Source: Bacillota bacterium (lineage in GTDB: Bacteria > Bacillota_E > Sulfobacillia > Sulfobacillales > JAIMBI01). From it: 64,000 bases of DNA. The stretch lies in assembly GCA_021828405.1 (NCBI GenBank), contig JAKARZ010000002.1:1-64000 (forward strand), read 5' to 3'. The notes under the pieces were generated by a model. That model saw nothing but the letters and a program-made list of their open reading frames with translations. It had not been told where the DNA came from and did not search any database. A program made the position numbers and the translations under genes. Of this stretch, positions 34,229 through 43,752 are shown piece by piece. Within the stretch, counting starts at the first letter, position 1, and each line of letters starts with the position of its first letter.

Positions 34229-35059
34229 CTATGGGGCCGTGTACACGGCCGACAGCATTCCGAAGTACGTCGGAACCTGGTACTGCAGAAATGTCGACCG
34301 CCACGCCACGCCGCGGCGCGCACCGGTGAGGACGGCGATTTGCCACAGGCCATCGGGCTTACCATGCTCAATCAGTGTGGGGTCCACGTGCAGCAGGGCG
34401 GACAGGTCGTCCGCCTGTACGCGGTCGACGATGTGGGCATCCAGGACCGCCGCCGCCGGGTCGAACCCGTAGGGCCCATCGGCATCGTGGGCATGGCACA
34501 GGTCGGAACTGGCGACGAGGGCCACCCTGTCCTCGCTTGCCCCAGCCACCGCGCACAGCACCTCACCAAAGCGCGCCAGGGTGTCGAAGGACAAGGCGCG
34601 CGACGGAACGACCGTAACCACGCGCTGCGCCGAGGCGCCCTCTCGGGTCGGGGCCAGGAAGTACAGGGGCACCTGCACACCCCAGTCCATGGGCAGACAG
34701 GAGTGGGGCCCGGACGATGCTCCATAGCTCAGAAGCGCCGTCGGAATCCCGGCTGCCTCGGCCGCCTCAGCGAGAGCTCGAGCCAACGGGCGGTCAACCG
34801 GGTGGCTGGCGACGACGCGTCCGTCTCCATGCCCCATCACGCCTTCCGTGCGCTCGCTGTACGAGAGGGCGAGGCGGCCCTCCGCCCGAATCCCGTGAGG
34901 AGTCACAACCACCAGCACGTCGGCCTTCGCGGCCTGGACGCTTCTCCCCGCAGCCTCGAGTCCCTCTCGCGTCGGGCGAAACAACTCGAGCCGGTCCCCG
35001 GCCAACGCCGGGATGGCGGCCCCTCCATGGGGCACAATCGCACCCACCACCAGTGGCAT
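34229..35059 (-). CDS. LigB/MEMO-like extradiol dioxygenase-family protein
   Basis: A 276-residue protein beginning MPLVVGAIVPHGGAAIPAL. HG of the start, TPHGIRAEGRLAL, and ASSDLCHAHDADGPYGFDPAAAVLD fit the LigB/MEMO superfamily (class III extradiol dioxygenase B subunit fold), where His residues bind a metal. Many bacterial members lack a known ring-cleavage substrate. ATG 35059 follows AAGGGG. No partner LigA or AMMECR1-domain gene is visible next to it, so dioxygenase activity is uncertain. Confidence 0.75.
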   Translation of the reverse strand: MPLVVGAIVPHGGAAIPALAGDRLELFRPTREGLEAAGRSVQAAKADVLVVVTPHGIRAEGRLALSYSERTEGVMGHGDGRVVASHPVDRPLARALAEAAEAAGIPTALLSYGASSGPHSCLPMDWGVQVPLYFLAPTREGASAQRVVTVVPSRALSFDTLARFGEVLCAVAGASEDRVALVASSDLCHAHDADGPYGFDPAAAVLDAHIVDRVQADDLSALLHVDPTLIEHGKPDGLWQIAVLTGARRGVAWRSTFLQYQVPTYFGMLSAVYTAP

Positions 35060-35262
35060 GTCCCAAACCCCTTTTCGGACCCATATTGTAGGATCTGTGT
35101 CTTTGGCGGCCCGTGCTGCTGGAACCCTGCGAGGGAGCGGCGTCACCCGTCTGCGGAACGGCTAGCGCGGCCCCCGAACCCGCCCCCTCGAAACCCCGAC
35201 CGCTCACAGCCCGCGCAAACATTCCGCGCGCGCATTCACAGTGGCTCGGCTCACCCTAGCCC

Positions 35263-35565
35263 CTACGCGCTGGGAATGGGAAAGTCAAAGGCCAGCACCT
35301 CGCCGTCACGGTCGCGAATCCAGCGCACCAGCTCCTGGTGCCGAGGATGGACCTGATAGGCCTCGGCCGCCGCCTCGCTGTGGAACCGGGCCACGATGCC
35401 GAACTGAAATCCCTGGGCCCGCCCGCTGACGTCCGTGCCCCAGGCCACCGATTCTATACCGCCAATCGTCTCGGGCCACGTCCGAATCAACTGATCCACA
35501 AAGGCCAGCTCGCCTGTCGCCAGCGTGTGGGGAAAGCGCATCAGTGCCACGTGTTGAAAAGCCAT
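35263..35565 (-). CDS. Dabb (stress-responsive A/B barrel) domain protein
   Basis: A 100-residue single-domain protein. MAFQHVALMRFP at the start, ARFHSEAAAEAYQVHPRHQELVRW in the second half, and the length match the dimeric alpha-beta-barrel Dabb family. Such proteins bind small ligands or act as minor enzymes; no catalytic assignment is possible. Monocistronic by spacing. Confidence 0.8.
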   Translation of the reverse strand: MAFQHVALMRFPHTLATGELAFVDQLIRTWPETIGGIESVAWGTDVSGRAQGFQFGIVARFHSEAAAEAYQVHPRHQELVRWIRDRDGEVLAFDFPIPSA

Positions 35566-35889
35566 GACTGCCTCCGTTCACCGAATCGGGGGGCATGCGT
35601 CGCGTCCACGGCCGGGCGGCGTGGGCGTGCAGTTGCACCATACCATCATTGCGGGTGCCGTGCCCATGTCCTCCCTCGCAGGGCGCCGCACGGGGATCAC
35701 CTCGGCCCCGAAGGCGCCGTGCGGCCAAAAGAGGCGTGTCGCGGAGGCGTCGGGTACGTTCAGGGGCGGCGGCTCGGCTCCCGCTCCCGCGGAACAGCTC
35801 GATCCATCCGCGGGGAGAGATGCGTCTCACGACCGGCCGACGTGGATCTTCTCCGTTCGGGCCGGCCATCCCCAGGTTCGCCCCGCGCC
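35566..35889. other. Intergenic region, no gene recognised
   Basis: These 324 bases between two minus-strand genes contain only shadow frames. Nothing with a family signature or an obvious hairpin was seen. Confidence 0.35.
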
Positions 35890-36510
35890 TCAGTTGGATC
35901 GGCGGGGCGGAAGCCGGGCGTCGTCAATCATCCGCCGAAGCAGGGTCACCTCATAGCTGAGACGCTCCGACAGGTTTGGCTGTTCAAGCAAGGTCTGTTG
36001 GTCGGCCGCGGCCAGCGGCAGACGATGCGCGATCCAGTACGAGAGGGCCTCGGGATCTTGGGGCAGGTAGGGGGCCTCCCCCGGCTCCAGGGCCAGCGCT
36101 TCGCACTCGGAGGCGAGCGCATATGCCTCGTCGGACAGGGCGCGCCCGGGACGCTCATCGAAGTCCGGCAGCAACCGCACCTGGCCGGCGACCAGCCGCG
36201 TGCCCTGGCGCCAATTGATCAACTGAAAGCGTGCCACCCCCGCCAGGGTCACGGACAGTCGTCCATCCAGCAGGCGCTGCGTTTTGAGGACCCGGGCCAC
36301 GGTTCCCACCGACGCGAGGACCAGAGGATCGCCCGGGGGCACCTCTTCGCGCTTCCACACCACGCCCAGCGGCACATCGTGGTGCAGACACTCCGCCACC
36401 ACTCGGCGGAAGCGCTCCTCGCGAACGTGCAACGACACTTTCACGCCCGGATACACGACGGCGGCCGACGGCAACAACGGCAGGGCCATCGTGTCTCGGT
36501 TGGATGCCAT
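35890..36510 (-). CDS. Stand-alone LON substrate-binding domain protein
   Basis: A 206-residue protein made only of the N-terminal domain of Lon protease: LPLLPSAAVVYPGVKVSLHV (the LPL.. opening), GTVARVLKTQRLLDGRLSVTLAGVARFQL, and a C-terminal helical bundle (SYWIAHRLPLAAADQQTLLEQPNLSERL). No ATPase or protease domain follows. Such proteins (PF02190 only) are widespread and of unclear role, perhaps in substrate handling. ATG 36510 is taken; ATG 36489 is a second possibility. Confidence 0.85.
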   Translation of the reverse strand: MASNRDTMALPLLPSAAVVYPGVKVSLHVREERFRRVVAECLHHDVPLGVVWKREEVPPGDPLVLASVGTVARVLKTQRLLDGRLSVTLAGVARFQLINWRQGTRLVAGQVRLLPDFDERPGRALSDEAYALASECEALALEPGEAPYLPQDPEALSYWIAHRLPLAAADQQTLLEQPNLSERLSYEVTLLRRMIDDARLPPRRSN

Positions 36511-37526
36511 GCGGATCCTCCTCTCACACCTCCGGCGACCTTTTTTCTTATTGTATCGTGTGGCGCGCGCTCCCGGTGCGGAGGATCTAGCTGACGCGGG
36601 GTGGGCTTTCTGTCACACCCTGTGGGATCGGGATCGGTGGACGGAAGCCCAGCAACATCTGTCGGCGATCGCGATCGCGGTTGTGGAACCCATGATCTGG
36701 GGGTGGACGCCCTCGAGGTCCGTGTGGGTGCACGCCGGGGCCCGTGGCCCGCGCACCCACAGCGCGGGCCGTCACCGGCGGAGCGTCGGGGCCCCTTTGT
36801 CGCCGCCGGCGTCGCGCCGCCTCGGCGCGGATGAGCCCGCGTGCGGGCCGGGGCGTGGAGGAGTGTCCGCCAATCGTCTGGCACGCGGTGGAGTGGGCCC
36901 AGCGCCGGATAGGGTGTGTGCATGGTGCGGGTGCCTCCGGCTACCAGGGCCGCAGGTTTTCGACGCCCTGGATCCGCAGCCCGCGCCGACTCGTTTTCTG
37001 GGTGCGGGTTTGCTCGAGACGGCACGCCTCATCCATCCCGGCCATCCCGTCCTGAATGATGGGAAAGGGGGCCACCCGGACGGCCCCCCGCGGACACGCG
37101 CGCCGCAGGGCATTCGCGTACGCGACCTTCCTGCCGAGGCAGCCCCCACGGATGCGGGCTCGTACCGACGCCGAGATCCAGGCACCCCCCGCGGCCCGCG
37201 GGGGGCCGCGGGCGGGACCCCTCGTCGGGCGCGGACAGCGCACGGCCACCCGCCAGCCCGTCGTCATCGCGTCCACCGTCTCCACCTCTTCGGGGGCACG
37301 CCCCCACACGGCGGCTGGCGATGCATTATACTCAAGTCACCGCGGGGGCACCCTCCTGCGTCGATGTCAGCTATCAACGCATTAGACGTGCTGCCGCTTC
37401 TTCCTGCCCCCGATCCCACAGGTTTTAGCATAGAGCCGCCGGGTGATTGCCAATTCAGCCCGCCTCCGGCACCATATCACCTGACGGGGCGGGTCCACAT
37501 GGCCCGAGAGGGAACGGAGGGGACGG
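36511..37526. other. 1-kb region without a recognisable gene
   Basis: Open frames on both strands are frequent, as expected at this GC content, but none shows a known domain, a hydrophobic pattern or a convincing ribosome site. The longest, 36941-37309 on the minus strand, has a composition typical of a shadow frame. The right end has AT-rich patches (37320-37330 and 37430-37440) that may hold the promoter of the acyl-CoA dehydrogenase operon. A decayed gene is possible. Confidence 0.4.
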
Positions 37527-38696
37527 ATGGCCAGAGGATTGACGGAAGAGCAGCAGTTGTTCCAGGCAACGGTGCGCCGCTTGAGCCAGGAGCGAGTTGC
37601 ACCGCGGGCGGCCGCTATCGATCGGGAGGGTCAGTTTCCCTGGGACCTTGTTGCACTGTTTCGAGAAAACGGTCTGTTGGGGCTGGGCATGCCGGAAGCG
37701 TGCGGCGGTGGGGGCGCGGACATGCTCACGACCGCGCTGGCCATCGAAGAAGTGGCCCGGGTTTCCGCCACGGCGAGCCTCCTCATCGCGGTGAATCATC
37801 TGGGCGCCCTGCCCATCATGCTCGCGGGCACCCCCGAACAGCAGCGCCGGTTCCTCACTCCCGTGGCTAAGGGCGACCAGCTCGCCGCGTTTGCGCTGAC
37901 CGAGCCAGAGGCGGGCTCCGATGCCGGGGCGGCGCGCACCCGCGCCGTGGCGGACGGAGACGGCTGGCGCCTCACCGGAACAAAAATTTTCATTACCCAC
38001 GGCAGCATCGCCACAACCCTGGTGGTGTTTGCCGCCACAGAAGCGGCCGGCCAGTCTCTGGGCATGTCAGCGTTCGTCGTGCCCAGCGACGCACCGGGAT
38101 TTAGCGTGGGCCACGTAGAAGAGAAGCTTGGCATTCATGGATCCGAAACCGCCCAACTGCAGTTTGACAACGTCAGACTGGTGCCCGGCCAACTGCTAGG
38201 CCGGGTGGGGGAGGGGTTCAAGATTGCCATGCGGACCCTCGACCGGTCCCGACTGGGCATAGCGGCCCAGGCCGTGGGTCTTGCGCAGGGGGCCTTCGAC
38301 GCAGCCCAGGCCCATTTGGCCGAGCGTCGGCAGTTTGGCCGAGCGCTGACGGAGTTCCAGGGCCTGCAGTGGATGCTGGCCGACATGGCCACCAAGATCG
38401 AGGCTAGCCGGCAACTGCTGTACACCGCCTGCGACGTGGTGGAGGCGGCGGGCTTTGCCATCGACTCGAGCGCCGAGGTCACGCGCCTGTCGGCCATGGC
38501 CAAGCTCATGGCGTCGGACACCGCGATGCAGGTGACGACCGACGCGGTGCAACTGTTTGGGGGTTACGGCTACATCCGCGACTATCCCGTCGAACGTATG
38601 ATGCGGGATGCCAAAATCACGCAGATTTACGAAGGAACCAACCAGGTGCAGCGCATTGTAATTTACCGCAACCTGCCACCGGTGCCCCAGCCGTGA
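37527..38696 (+). CDS. Acyl-CoA dehydrogenase
   Basis: A 389-residue flavoprotein that oxidises acyl-CoA to the trans-2-enoyl form with electron-transfer flavoprotein as acceptor. Signatures: [12 protein letters not shown], the flavin-binding FITHGS region, [21 protein letters not shown], and the catalytic base in [11 protein letters not shown] near residue 373. [22 protein letters not shown] precedes it. ATG 37527 follows GGAGGGGAC. Its stop overlaps the asnS start. It is probably a short- or medium-chain (butyryl-CoA-like) enzyme, but chain length cannot be read. Confidence 0.93.
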   Translation: MARGLTEEQQLFQATVRRLSQERVAPRAAAIDREGQFPWDLVALFRENGLLGLGMPEACGGGGADMLTTALAIEEVARVSATASLLIAVNHLGALPIMLAGTPEQQRRFLTPVAKGDQLAAFALTEPEAGSDAGAARTRAVADGDGWRLTGTKIFITHGSIATTLVVFAATEAAGQSLGMSAFVVPSDAPGFSVGHVEEKLGIHGSETAQLQFDNVRLVPGQLLGRVGEGFKIAMRTLDRSRLGIAAQAVGLAQGAFDAAQAHLAERRQFGRALTEFQGLQWMLADMATKIEASRQLLYTACDVVEAAGFAIDSSAEVTRLSAMAKLMASDTAMQVTTDAVQLFGGYGYIRDYPVERMMRDAKITQIYEGTNQVQRIVIYRNLPPVPQP

Positions 38697-39988
38697 TGGG
38701 CGCCGAGCCGATTGCCTCGCTGGAGCGCCACATTGGGGCCGCGGTCCGCGTGGCCGGCTGGGTGACGCATATCCGCTCGTCTGGGAAGGTGCGCTTTTTG
38801 ACCATCCGGGACGGGTCAGGCGACCTGCAGGTGGTGGCCCGCGCCAGCGACGCCGAACATCCCCTGCTCGCACGGATCGCCAGCCTGACCCAGGAGGCGT
38901 CCGTCATCGTGGAGGGCGTGGTCCGTTCGGACCCCCGTTCCCCTGGGGGAGTGGAGTTAGCGGCCACCGACGTGAGGGTGCTGGGCTCCTCGGACGGGTA
39001 TCCCATCGCCCCCAAGGAGCATGGCGTCGACTTCCTGATGGACCACCGCCACTTGTGGGTGCGAAGCTCCCGCCAGACGGCGGCGCTGCGGCTCCGGGCG
39101 CGGATAGTGCACGCGCTGCGGGCGTTTCTCGACGACAATGGCTTCGTGCTCACGGATGCGCCAATCCTGACTCCGGCGGCGGCGGAGGGCACCAGCACAC
39201 TCTTCGGCGTGGACTATTTCGGCGAGCCTGCCTTCCTGAGTCAGAGTGGCCAGCTCTACCTGGAAGCCACGGCCATGGCGCTGGGGCGGGTGTATTCGTT
39301 TGGCCCCACATTTCGTGCGGAAAAGTCCAAAACGCGTCGTCATCTGACAGAATTTTGGATGGTCGAGCCGGAAATGGCCTTTTGCGAGTTTGAAGAGAAT
39401 CTCGAGTGGCAGGAGCGCCTGGTGGCGCATGTGGTGGCCGATGTGCTGGCCCATCAGCAAACGGAATTGGCGGTCCTGGGCCGCGATACTACCGCGCTCG
39501 AACGCGTCCGGGCGCCCTTTCCCCGCATTGCCTACGACGAGGCCATCGAGCGGCTTGCGGCGGCCGGGTTCCCGGTCGTGTGGGGGGATGACTTTGGCTC
39601 CCCGGAAGAAACGGCGCTGGCCAGCCTGTTTGACCGCCCGGTCTTCGTCCACCGATTCCCCACGCAACAAAAAGCCTTCTACATGCAGCCGGACCCGGCG
39701 CGACCCGAGGTCGCGCTGGCGGCGGACTTGCTCGCGCCGGAGGGATATGGGGAAATCGTGGGAGGCAGTCAGCGGATCCATGACGTGGCGCTTTTGACAG
39801 CGCGCCTCCTGGAGCATGGTCTGGATCCGAGCGCGTATTCCTGGTATCTGGATCTCCGGCGGTACGGCAGCGTCCCCCATTCGGGCTTTGGCTTGGGGCT
39901 GGAGCGCCTGGTGGCCTGGATTGGGGGACTTGAGCACGTGCGTGAAACAATTCCGTTTCCCCGCACGTTAAATCGGGTATGGCCCTGA
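38693..39988 (+). CDS. asnS: Asparaginyl-tRNA synthetase
   Basis: A 431-residue class IIb synthetase. The N-terminal OB fold has [26 protein letters not shown]. The catalytic domain has motif 2 [24 protein letters not shown] and motif 3 [15 protein letters not shown]. AsnS rather than AspS is supported by the short length, absence of the AspS insertion domain, and the QSGQLYLEA and [12 protein letters not shown] segments. GTG 38693 and ATG 38696 are the possible starts; the gene overlaps the acyl-CoA dehydrogenase stop. Confidence 0.93.
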   Translation: MMGAEPIASLERHIGAAVRVAGWVTHIRSSGKVRFLTIRDGSGDLQVVARASDAEHPLLARIASLTQEASVIVEGVVRSDPRSPGGVELAATDVRVLGSSDGYPIAPKEHGVDFLMDHRHLWVRSSRQTAALRLRARIVHALRAFLDDNGFVLTDAPILTPAAAEGTSTLFGVDYFGEPAFLSQSGQLYLEATAMALGRVYSFGPTFRAEKSKTRRHLTEFWMVEPEMAFCEFEENLEWQERLVAHVVADVLAHQQTELAVLGRDTTALERVRAPFPRIAYDEAIERLAAAGFPVVWGDDFGSPEETALASLFDRPVFVHRFPTQQKAFYMQPDPARPEVALAADLLAPEGYGEIVGGSQRIHDVALLTARLLEHGLDPSAYSWYLDLRRYGSVPHSGFGLGLERLVAWIGGLEHVRETIPFPRTLNRVWP

Positions 39989-40005
39989 AAGAGGGGGGTG
40001 GGTCT

Positions 40006-40920
40006 ATGGCCTCAGCTGAGACCGTGGGGCAGCAGCTGAAGGCACAGCGCGAGGCCCTGGAGTTGTCACTCGAGGAAGTGGCCGAGTCCACGAAGATCCG
40101 CGTCTGGTACCTGGAAGCCCTTGAAGAAAACAATCGGGCGCGCCTGCCGGCCGATGTGTATGCGCTGGGGTTTCTCCGTGCCTACGCGAAGCATCTGGGA
40201 CTGGATGCCACAGACCTGGTGGAGCGCTGGCGGGGGGCGTCCCGCAACGAGCCGCCCCCCGAGTTTCCGGCACGGCCGCCCACGCCTGTCCGGGCCACGC
40301 GCCGCCCGCGGCAGGTCCCGTCGTCGCCGCCCGGCGAGCGGCCCCCGCGTCGCCCCAGGGCGCGCGCCGCCCCAGCGGCCGGCCCGAGCGCTGCACCGCG
40401 GGCGGGGGGGTGGTGGGTCTTGGCCATGCTCCTGAGCGTGGTGCTGGTCGGGATCGTGCTGGTGATGCTAAACCGCGGCACACCGCCTACGACGGCGGCG
40501 CCTGCGCATCACCACGCCACGGCTTCGACCAAGCCAAGCACGCACAAGAAGCAGACCAGCCCACCGTCGACGCACCCCAAGTCGTCGAGCGGCTCCGGTG
40601 GGTCGGGCACTACGGCCCCCACCGGTGTCGTACTGGTGAGCCAAACAGCGAGCTTGACCACGTACCGCGCCGAGCAGGCGCCGGTGACCCTCAGTCTGTC
40701 GTTTGCCAATCCGTGCTGGGTGGAGGTATGGGTGAATGGCACCACGTCCAACCCGTATGGCCACGTCTATCAGCCGGGCCAGTCCCTGACGCTGACAGGC
40801 ACGAGCTCGGTTGAGGTGCGGCTTGGGCATCCCGGTGGCACCACGGTCGTGGCCAATGGCCAGACCCTCGCATCGCTGGGGACGAACGCCACCGACCTAT
40901 TGGTGACCACTGGCCCCTAG
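40006..40920 (+). CDS. RodZ-like cytoskeletal/HTH membrane protein (YmfM type)
   Basis: A 304-residue protein. The N-terminal HTH of RodZ type begins VGQQLKAQREALELSLEEVAESTKIRVWYLEALE, and FLRAYAKHLGLD follows. After a Pro/Arg-rich linker comes one membrane helix (WWVLAMLLSVVLVGIVLVML, about 140-160), then a Ser/Thr/Pro/Lys-rich spacer and a C-terminal beta domain (DUF4115). RodZ links MreB filaments to the membrane in rod-shaped cells. ATG 40006 follows a G-rich ribosome site. In Bacillus ymfM precedes pgsA-cinA-recA; here pgsA is not present and cinA is 6 kb on. Confidence 0.85.
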   Translation: MASAETVGQQLKAQREALELSLEEVAESTKIRVWYLEALEENNRARLPADVYALGFLRAYAKHLGLDATDLVERWRGASRNEPPPEFPARPPTPVRATRRPRQVPSSPPGERPPRRPRARAAPAAGPSAAPRAGGWWVLAMLLSVVLVGIVLVMLNRGTPPTTAAPAHHHATASTKPSTHKKQTSPPSTHPKSSSGSGGSGTTAPTGVVLVSQTASLTTYRAEQAPVTLSLSFANPCWVEVWVNGTTSNPYGHVYQPGQSLTLTGTSSVEVRLGHPGGTTVVANGQTLASLGTNATDLLVTTGP

Positions 40921-40955
40921 CGCCCGTCATGCGCCGAGCGGGCCGACCGCTCAAT

Positions 40956-41007
40956 GTATACGACACTCGCATACGGGCACACTGTAAGCGACTATACCGG
41001 GTATAGT
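40956..41007 (+). promoter_or_regulatory. Two dyads upstream of wrbA
   Basis: GTATACGA-CAC-TCGCATAC (40956-40974, one mismatch in 8) and ACTATAC-CGG-GTATAGT (40991-41007, perfect) share the GTATA/TATAC core. The second lies 6-22 bases before the ribosome site of wrbA and contains TATAGT, a possible -10. They look like paired operator sites for a dimeric repressor. Confidence 0.55.
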
Positions 41008-41028
41008 GTCCCCGGAGGAGTTGATAGC

Positions 41029-41652
41029 ATGTCAGATGTGAAGTTGGCGGTCATCTACTACAGTGCCACAGGCACGAACCACAAAATGGCGGTGGCGGCC
41101 ACGGAGGCGGCCCGAGACGCGGGAGCGGAGGTACGGCTCAGGCAGGTGCCAGAGTTGGCCCCGCCCGACGCCATTGCAAAGAACCCCAAATGGCAGGCAT
41201 TTCGGGAAGCCACCCGCCAGATCCCGGAGGCCACGCTCGATGACCTCGAATGGGCCGATGCGTATTTATTTAGCGTGCCGACGCGCTTTGGCAACGTGGC
41301 CGCGCAGATGAAGCAGTTTCTGGACACCGCCGGCCCGCTCTGGGGCCAGGGCAAGCTCGCCAACAAAGCCGTGTCCGCCATGGCGACCGCCGGGAACCCG
41401 CACGGCGGCCAGGAGGCGACGATCCTGGCTTTGTACAACACCATGTACCACTGGGGCGCCCTCGTCGTGGCTCCGGGTTACACGGACCCCGCCCTTTACG
41501 CGGCGGGTGGGAATCCCTACGGCACCAGCACCGTGGGCCCGGTCGACGGCGAGCTGCCGCCCGCCATCCTCGAAGGCGTGAAAGTGCAGGCGCGCCGGTT
41601 GGTAACGGTGGCCCAGTGGGTGAGCGCCGGCCGCGCGCTGGTGACCGTGTAA
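41029..41652 (+). CDS. wrbA: WrbA-type NAD(P)H:quinone oxidoreductase
   Basis: A 207-residue flavodoxin-fold protein. The FMN loop is YYSATGTNHKMA at the start; PTRFGNVAAQMKQFLDTAGPLWGQGKLANKAVSA and GGQEATILALYNTMYHWGALVV are diagnostic of WrbA. It reduces quinones by two electrons, protecting against redox cycling. ATG 41029 follows GGAGGAG. Two dyads upstream suggest regulation by a redox- or quinone-sensing repressor. Confidence 0.93.
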   Translation: MSDVKLAVIYYSATGTNHKMAVAATEAARDAGAEVRLRQVPELAPPDAIAKNPKWQAFREATRQIPEATLDDLEWADAYLFSVPTRFGNVAAQMKQFLDTAGPLWGQGKLANKAVSAMATAGNPHGGQEATILALYNTMYHWGALVVAPGYTDPALYAAGGNPYGTSTVGPVDGELPPAILEGVKVQARRLVTVAQWVSAGRALVTV

Positions 41653-41698
41653 CCTCTCCGGAGAGAATTGCCGCGAGCCGGGCACCCTACCTCGGGTG

Positions 41699-42829
41699 AT
41701 GGCGCTGAACGCGTTGATGGCTCTGGCGGCAGCGATTGTGATGACGGTGGGCAACACCGTGGCCCCGGGGCGGGCCACGGTGTTGCCGCGCGTCGGCGCC
41801 GGGGCAGCTGTGCTGATGGACGCAGCCACGGGCCAGGTGCTGTGGGCGGATCACGCCTATCGTCAGATGGACCCGGCCAGCACCACCAAAATGATGACGG
41901 CATACCTGGTCATTCGGGCAGGCGGCCTCCAGCGGACGGTCGTGGTGAGCCGCCGCGCCGCAGGCACGCCTGGCTCCCGCATGCACCTGGCGGCGCACGA
42001 CCGCTATACGCTCATGGACCTGCTGCGCGGGCTCTTGCTGCCCTCGGGCAATGACGCGGCCGTCGCGCTCGCTGAGGCCGAGAGCGGCTCCGTGCCCGCA
42101 TTCGTGGACGAAATGAACCGGGCCGCCCACGCGCTCGGGGCTTATCAGACGCATTTTGTCAACCCCAGCGGGCTGACGGCGCGCGGCCACTACAGTTCCG
42201 CTTACGATTTAGCGCTCATCGCGAGGGCCGCACTCCGGCTGCCTGTGTTCCAGCACCTCGTGAGCACCCCCGAGGACCGCGTGACGGAGCTTGGCCGGGG
42301 TGCGCGGCGCGCCCTCCACAACAGCAACCGCCTACTGGAGGCGTTTCCGGCGGTCGACGGCGTCAAGACGGGCACCACCACGGCGGCCGGGCCGTGCCTG
42401 GTCGCCTCGGCCACCCGGAGCGGCACCCAACTCATCGCGGTGGTGCTGAGAGCGCCCCACCGGTGGCAGGCGGCCGCCAACTTGCTGCGGTGGGGGTTTT
42501 CCGCCTGGCATCGGGTGGTCTGGCTCGCGCCGACCCACCCGGTGGCCCAAATCCGAGTCACCGGAGGCACGCAAAGCACCGTCGCCGCGGTTCCCCGGTC
42601 GCCCCTCTCGACGCTGGTACCCAGCGGGGTCATCGACGCGGAGCGCCTCGTGCAAACCTCCGCCGGGGCGCTGAGGGCACCCGTGCGCCGTGGCGCCGTG
42701 GTTGGGCGGGTCAGCGTCATCGCCAATGGCGCGCTGGCGGGGTCGCGGGATCTGGTCGCGGCATCCAGCGTGGCGCGCCGTCCGTTGGCGCGCCCGCTGC
42801 CCTGGCCCTGGGCGCTCTTCCGGCGGTAG
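41699..42829 (+). CDS. D-alanyl-D-alanine carboxypeptidase, S11 (DacF-like)
   Basis: A 376-residue penicillin-binding protein 5-type enzyme, exported by an N-terminal signal segment (LMALAAAIVMTVGNTVAPG). The three active-site motifs are intact: STTK near residue 60, SGN near 116, and KTGTT near 222. The C-terminal 110 residues are a beta-rich domain with VPRSPLSTLVPSGVIDAERL. It trims the terminal D-Ala of peptidoglycan stem peptides. ATG 41699 or GTG 41696 is the start; no strong ribosome site is seen. Spore formers often have such a gene (dacB/dacF) for cortex maturation. Confidence 0.9.
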   Translation: MALNALMALAAAIVMTVGNTVAPGRATVLPRVGAGAAVLMDAATGQVLWADHAYRQMDPASTTKMMTAYLVIRAGGLQRTVVVSRRAAGTPGSRMHLAAHDRYTLMDLLRGLLLPSGNDAAVALAEAESGSVPAFVDEMNRAAHALGAYQTHFVNPSGLTARGHYSSAYDLALIARAALRLPVFQHLVSTPEDRVTELGRGARRALHNSNRLLEAFPAVDGVKTGTTTAAGPCLVASATRSGTQLIAVVLRAPHRWQAAANLLRWGFSAWHRVVWLAPTHPVAQIRVTGGTQSTVAAVPRSPLSTLVPSGVIDAERLVQTSAGALRAPVRRGAVVGRVSVIANGALAGSRDLVAASSVARRPLARPLPWPWALFRR

Positions 42830-42926
42830 CCGGGTGGATGTAGCGTGAACGCGGCCCGGGCGTCGTATCCTAAGCTGTGCGGTCGGATCGGCACAGCGCC
42901 GCCAGTGCAGTCAGGAGGGGCCCGCC

Positions 42927-43748
42927 ATGCAGCTGCCGCCTATCGTGCATCCCACCCGCATCGCGGTCGTAGTGGCGGGGGCCACCGGCTGGGTGGGGTC
43001 GGCCCTCGTGCCAGCTATCCTCGCAGCCCCGGATTTACAACTGGTGGGCGCCGTGGCCCGGCGGCATGCGGGTCAGGATGTGGGCACCGCGCTGGGCCGC
43101 GCCGCCATCGGGGTGACGATGGCCGCGACGGTTGCCGAGGCCTTGTCGCCGTCGGCCAGCGTCCTCGTGGACTTCACCAGCCCTCTGGCCGTCCGGGGCC
43201 ACATCGCGGCGGCGCTCGACCGCGGCGTGCACGTGGTGGTAGGCACGTCGGGACTGGACCCCGGCGACGATGCGGCGCTGGACGCGCGCGCGCGCGCGTG
43301 CGGGTGCGGCGTGGTGGCCGCTGGCAACTTCAGTCTGGTCGCCACGTTGGCGAAGCGCCTGGCCTTGATGGCGGCGGCCGAGATGCCCGGGTGGGAGGTG
43401 CTGGACTATGCCGCACCGGGCAAGCCCGACGCGCCCAGCGGCACCGCATTCGAGTGGGCGGCGGCCCTGGGGGCCGCCCACCCACGGCCCCCGGCCGCCC
43501 CGGCGCCACAGGCGGGCCAGCCTCGGGCCCGGGGGGCCACCATCGCCGGGGTCCAGGTGCACTCCGTCCGGTTGCCCGGTTACGTCCTGTCGACCGCGCT
43601 GTTGGCGGGCTCTGGCGACGAGCGACTCACGATTCGCTACGACGCCGGCCAGAGTCCCGCGCCGTACCTGGCCGGGACCCTCTTGGCCATCCGGCGGGTG
43701 GGGTCGCTGTCAGGCTTGGTGCGCGGCCTGGACCAGCTCCTGTCCTGA
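42927..43748 (+). CDS. dapB: 4-hydroxy-tetrahydrodipicolinate reductase, divergent (lacks the His pair)
   Basis: A 273-residue protein with nucleotide loop VAGATGWVG, VLVDFTSPLAVRGHI, VVVGTSGLD and the GKPDAPSGTAFEW motif, all of the DapB family. It would reduce the DapA product with NAD(P)H. In typical DapB the segment before K-x-D-x-PSGTA is EAHH with the catalytic His; here it is DYAAPGK near residues 160-166, so both His are replaced by Ala while the substrate-binding Lys and PSGT are kept. ATG 42927 follows AGGAGGGG. It is either a variant DapB using another acid or a related reductase. No other dapB is in the window. Confidence 0.8.
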   Translation: MQLPPIVHPTRIAVVVAGATGWVGSALVPAILAAPDLQLVGAVARRHAGQDVGTALGRAAIGVTMAATVAEALSPSASVLVDFTSPLAVRGHIAAALDRGVHVVVGTSGLDPGDDAALDARARACGCGVVAAGNFSLVATLAKRLALMAAAEMPGWEVLDYAAPGKPDAPSGTAFEWAAALGAAHPRPPAAPAPQAGQPRARGATIAGVQVHSVRLPGYVLSTALLAGSGDERLTIRYDAGQSPAPYLAGTLLAIRRVGSLSGLVRGLDQLLS

Positions 43749-43752
43749 CGTG

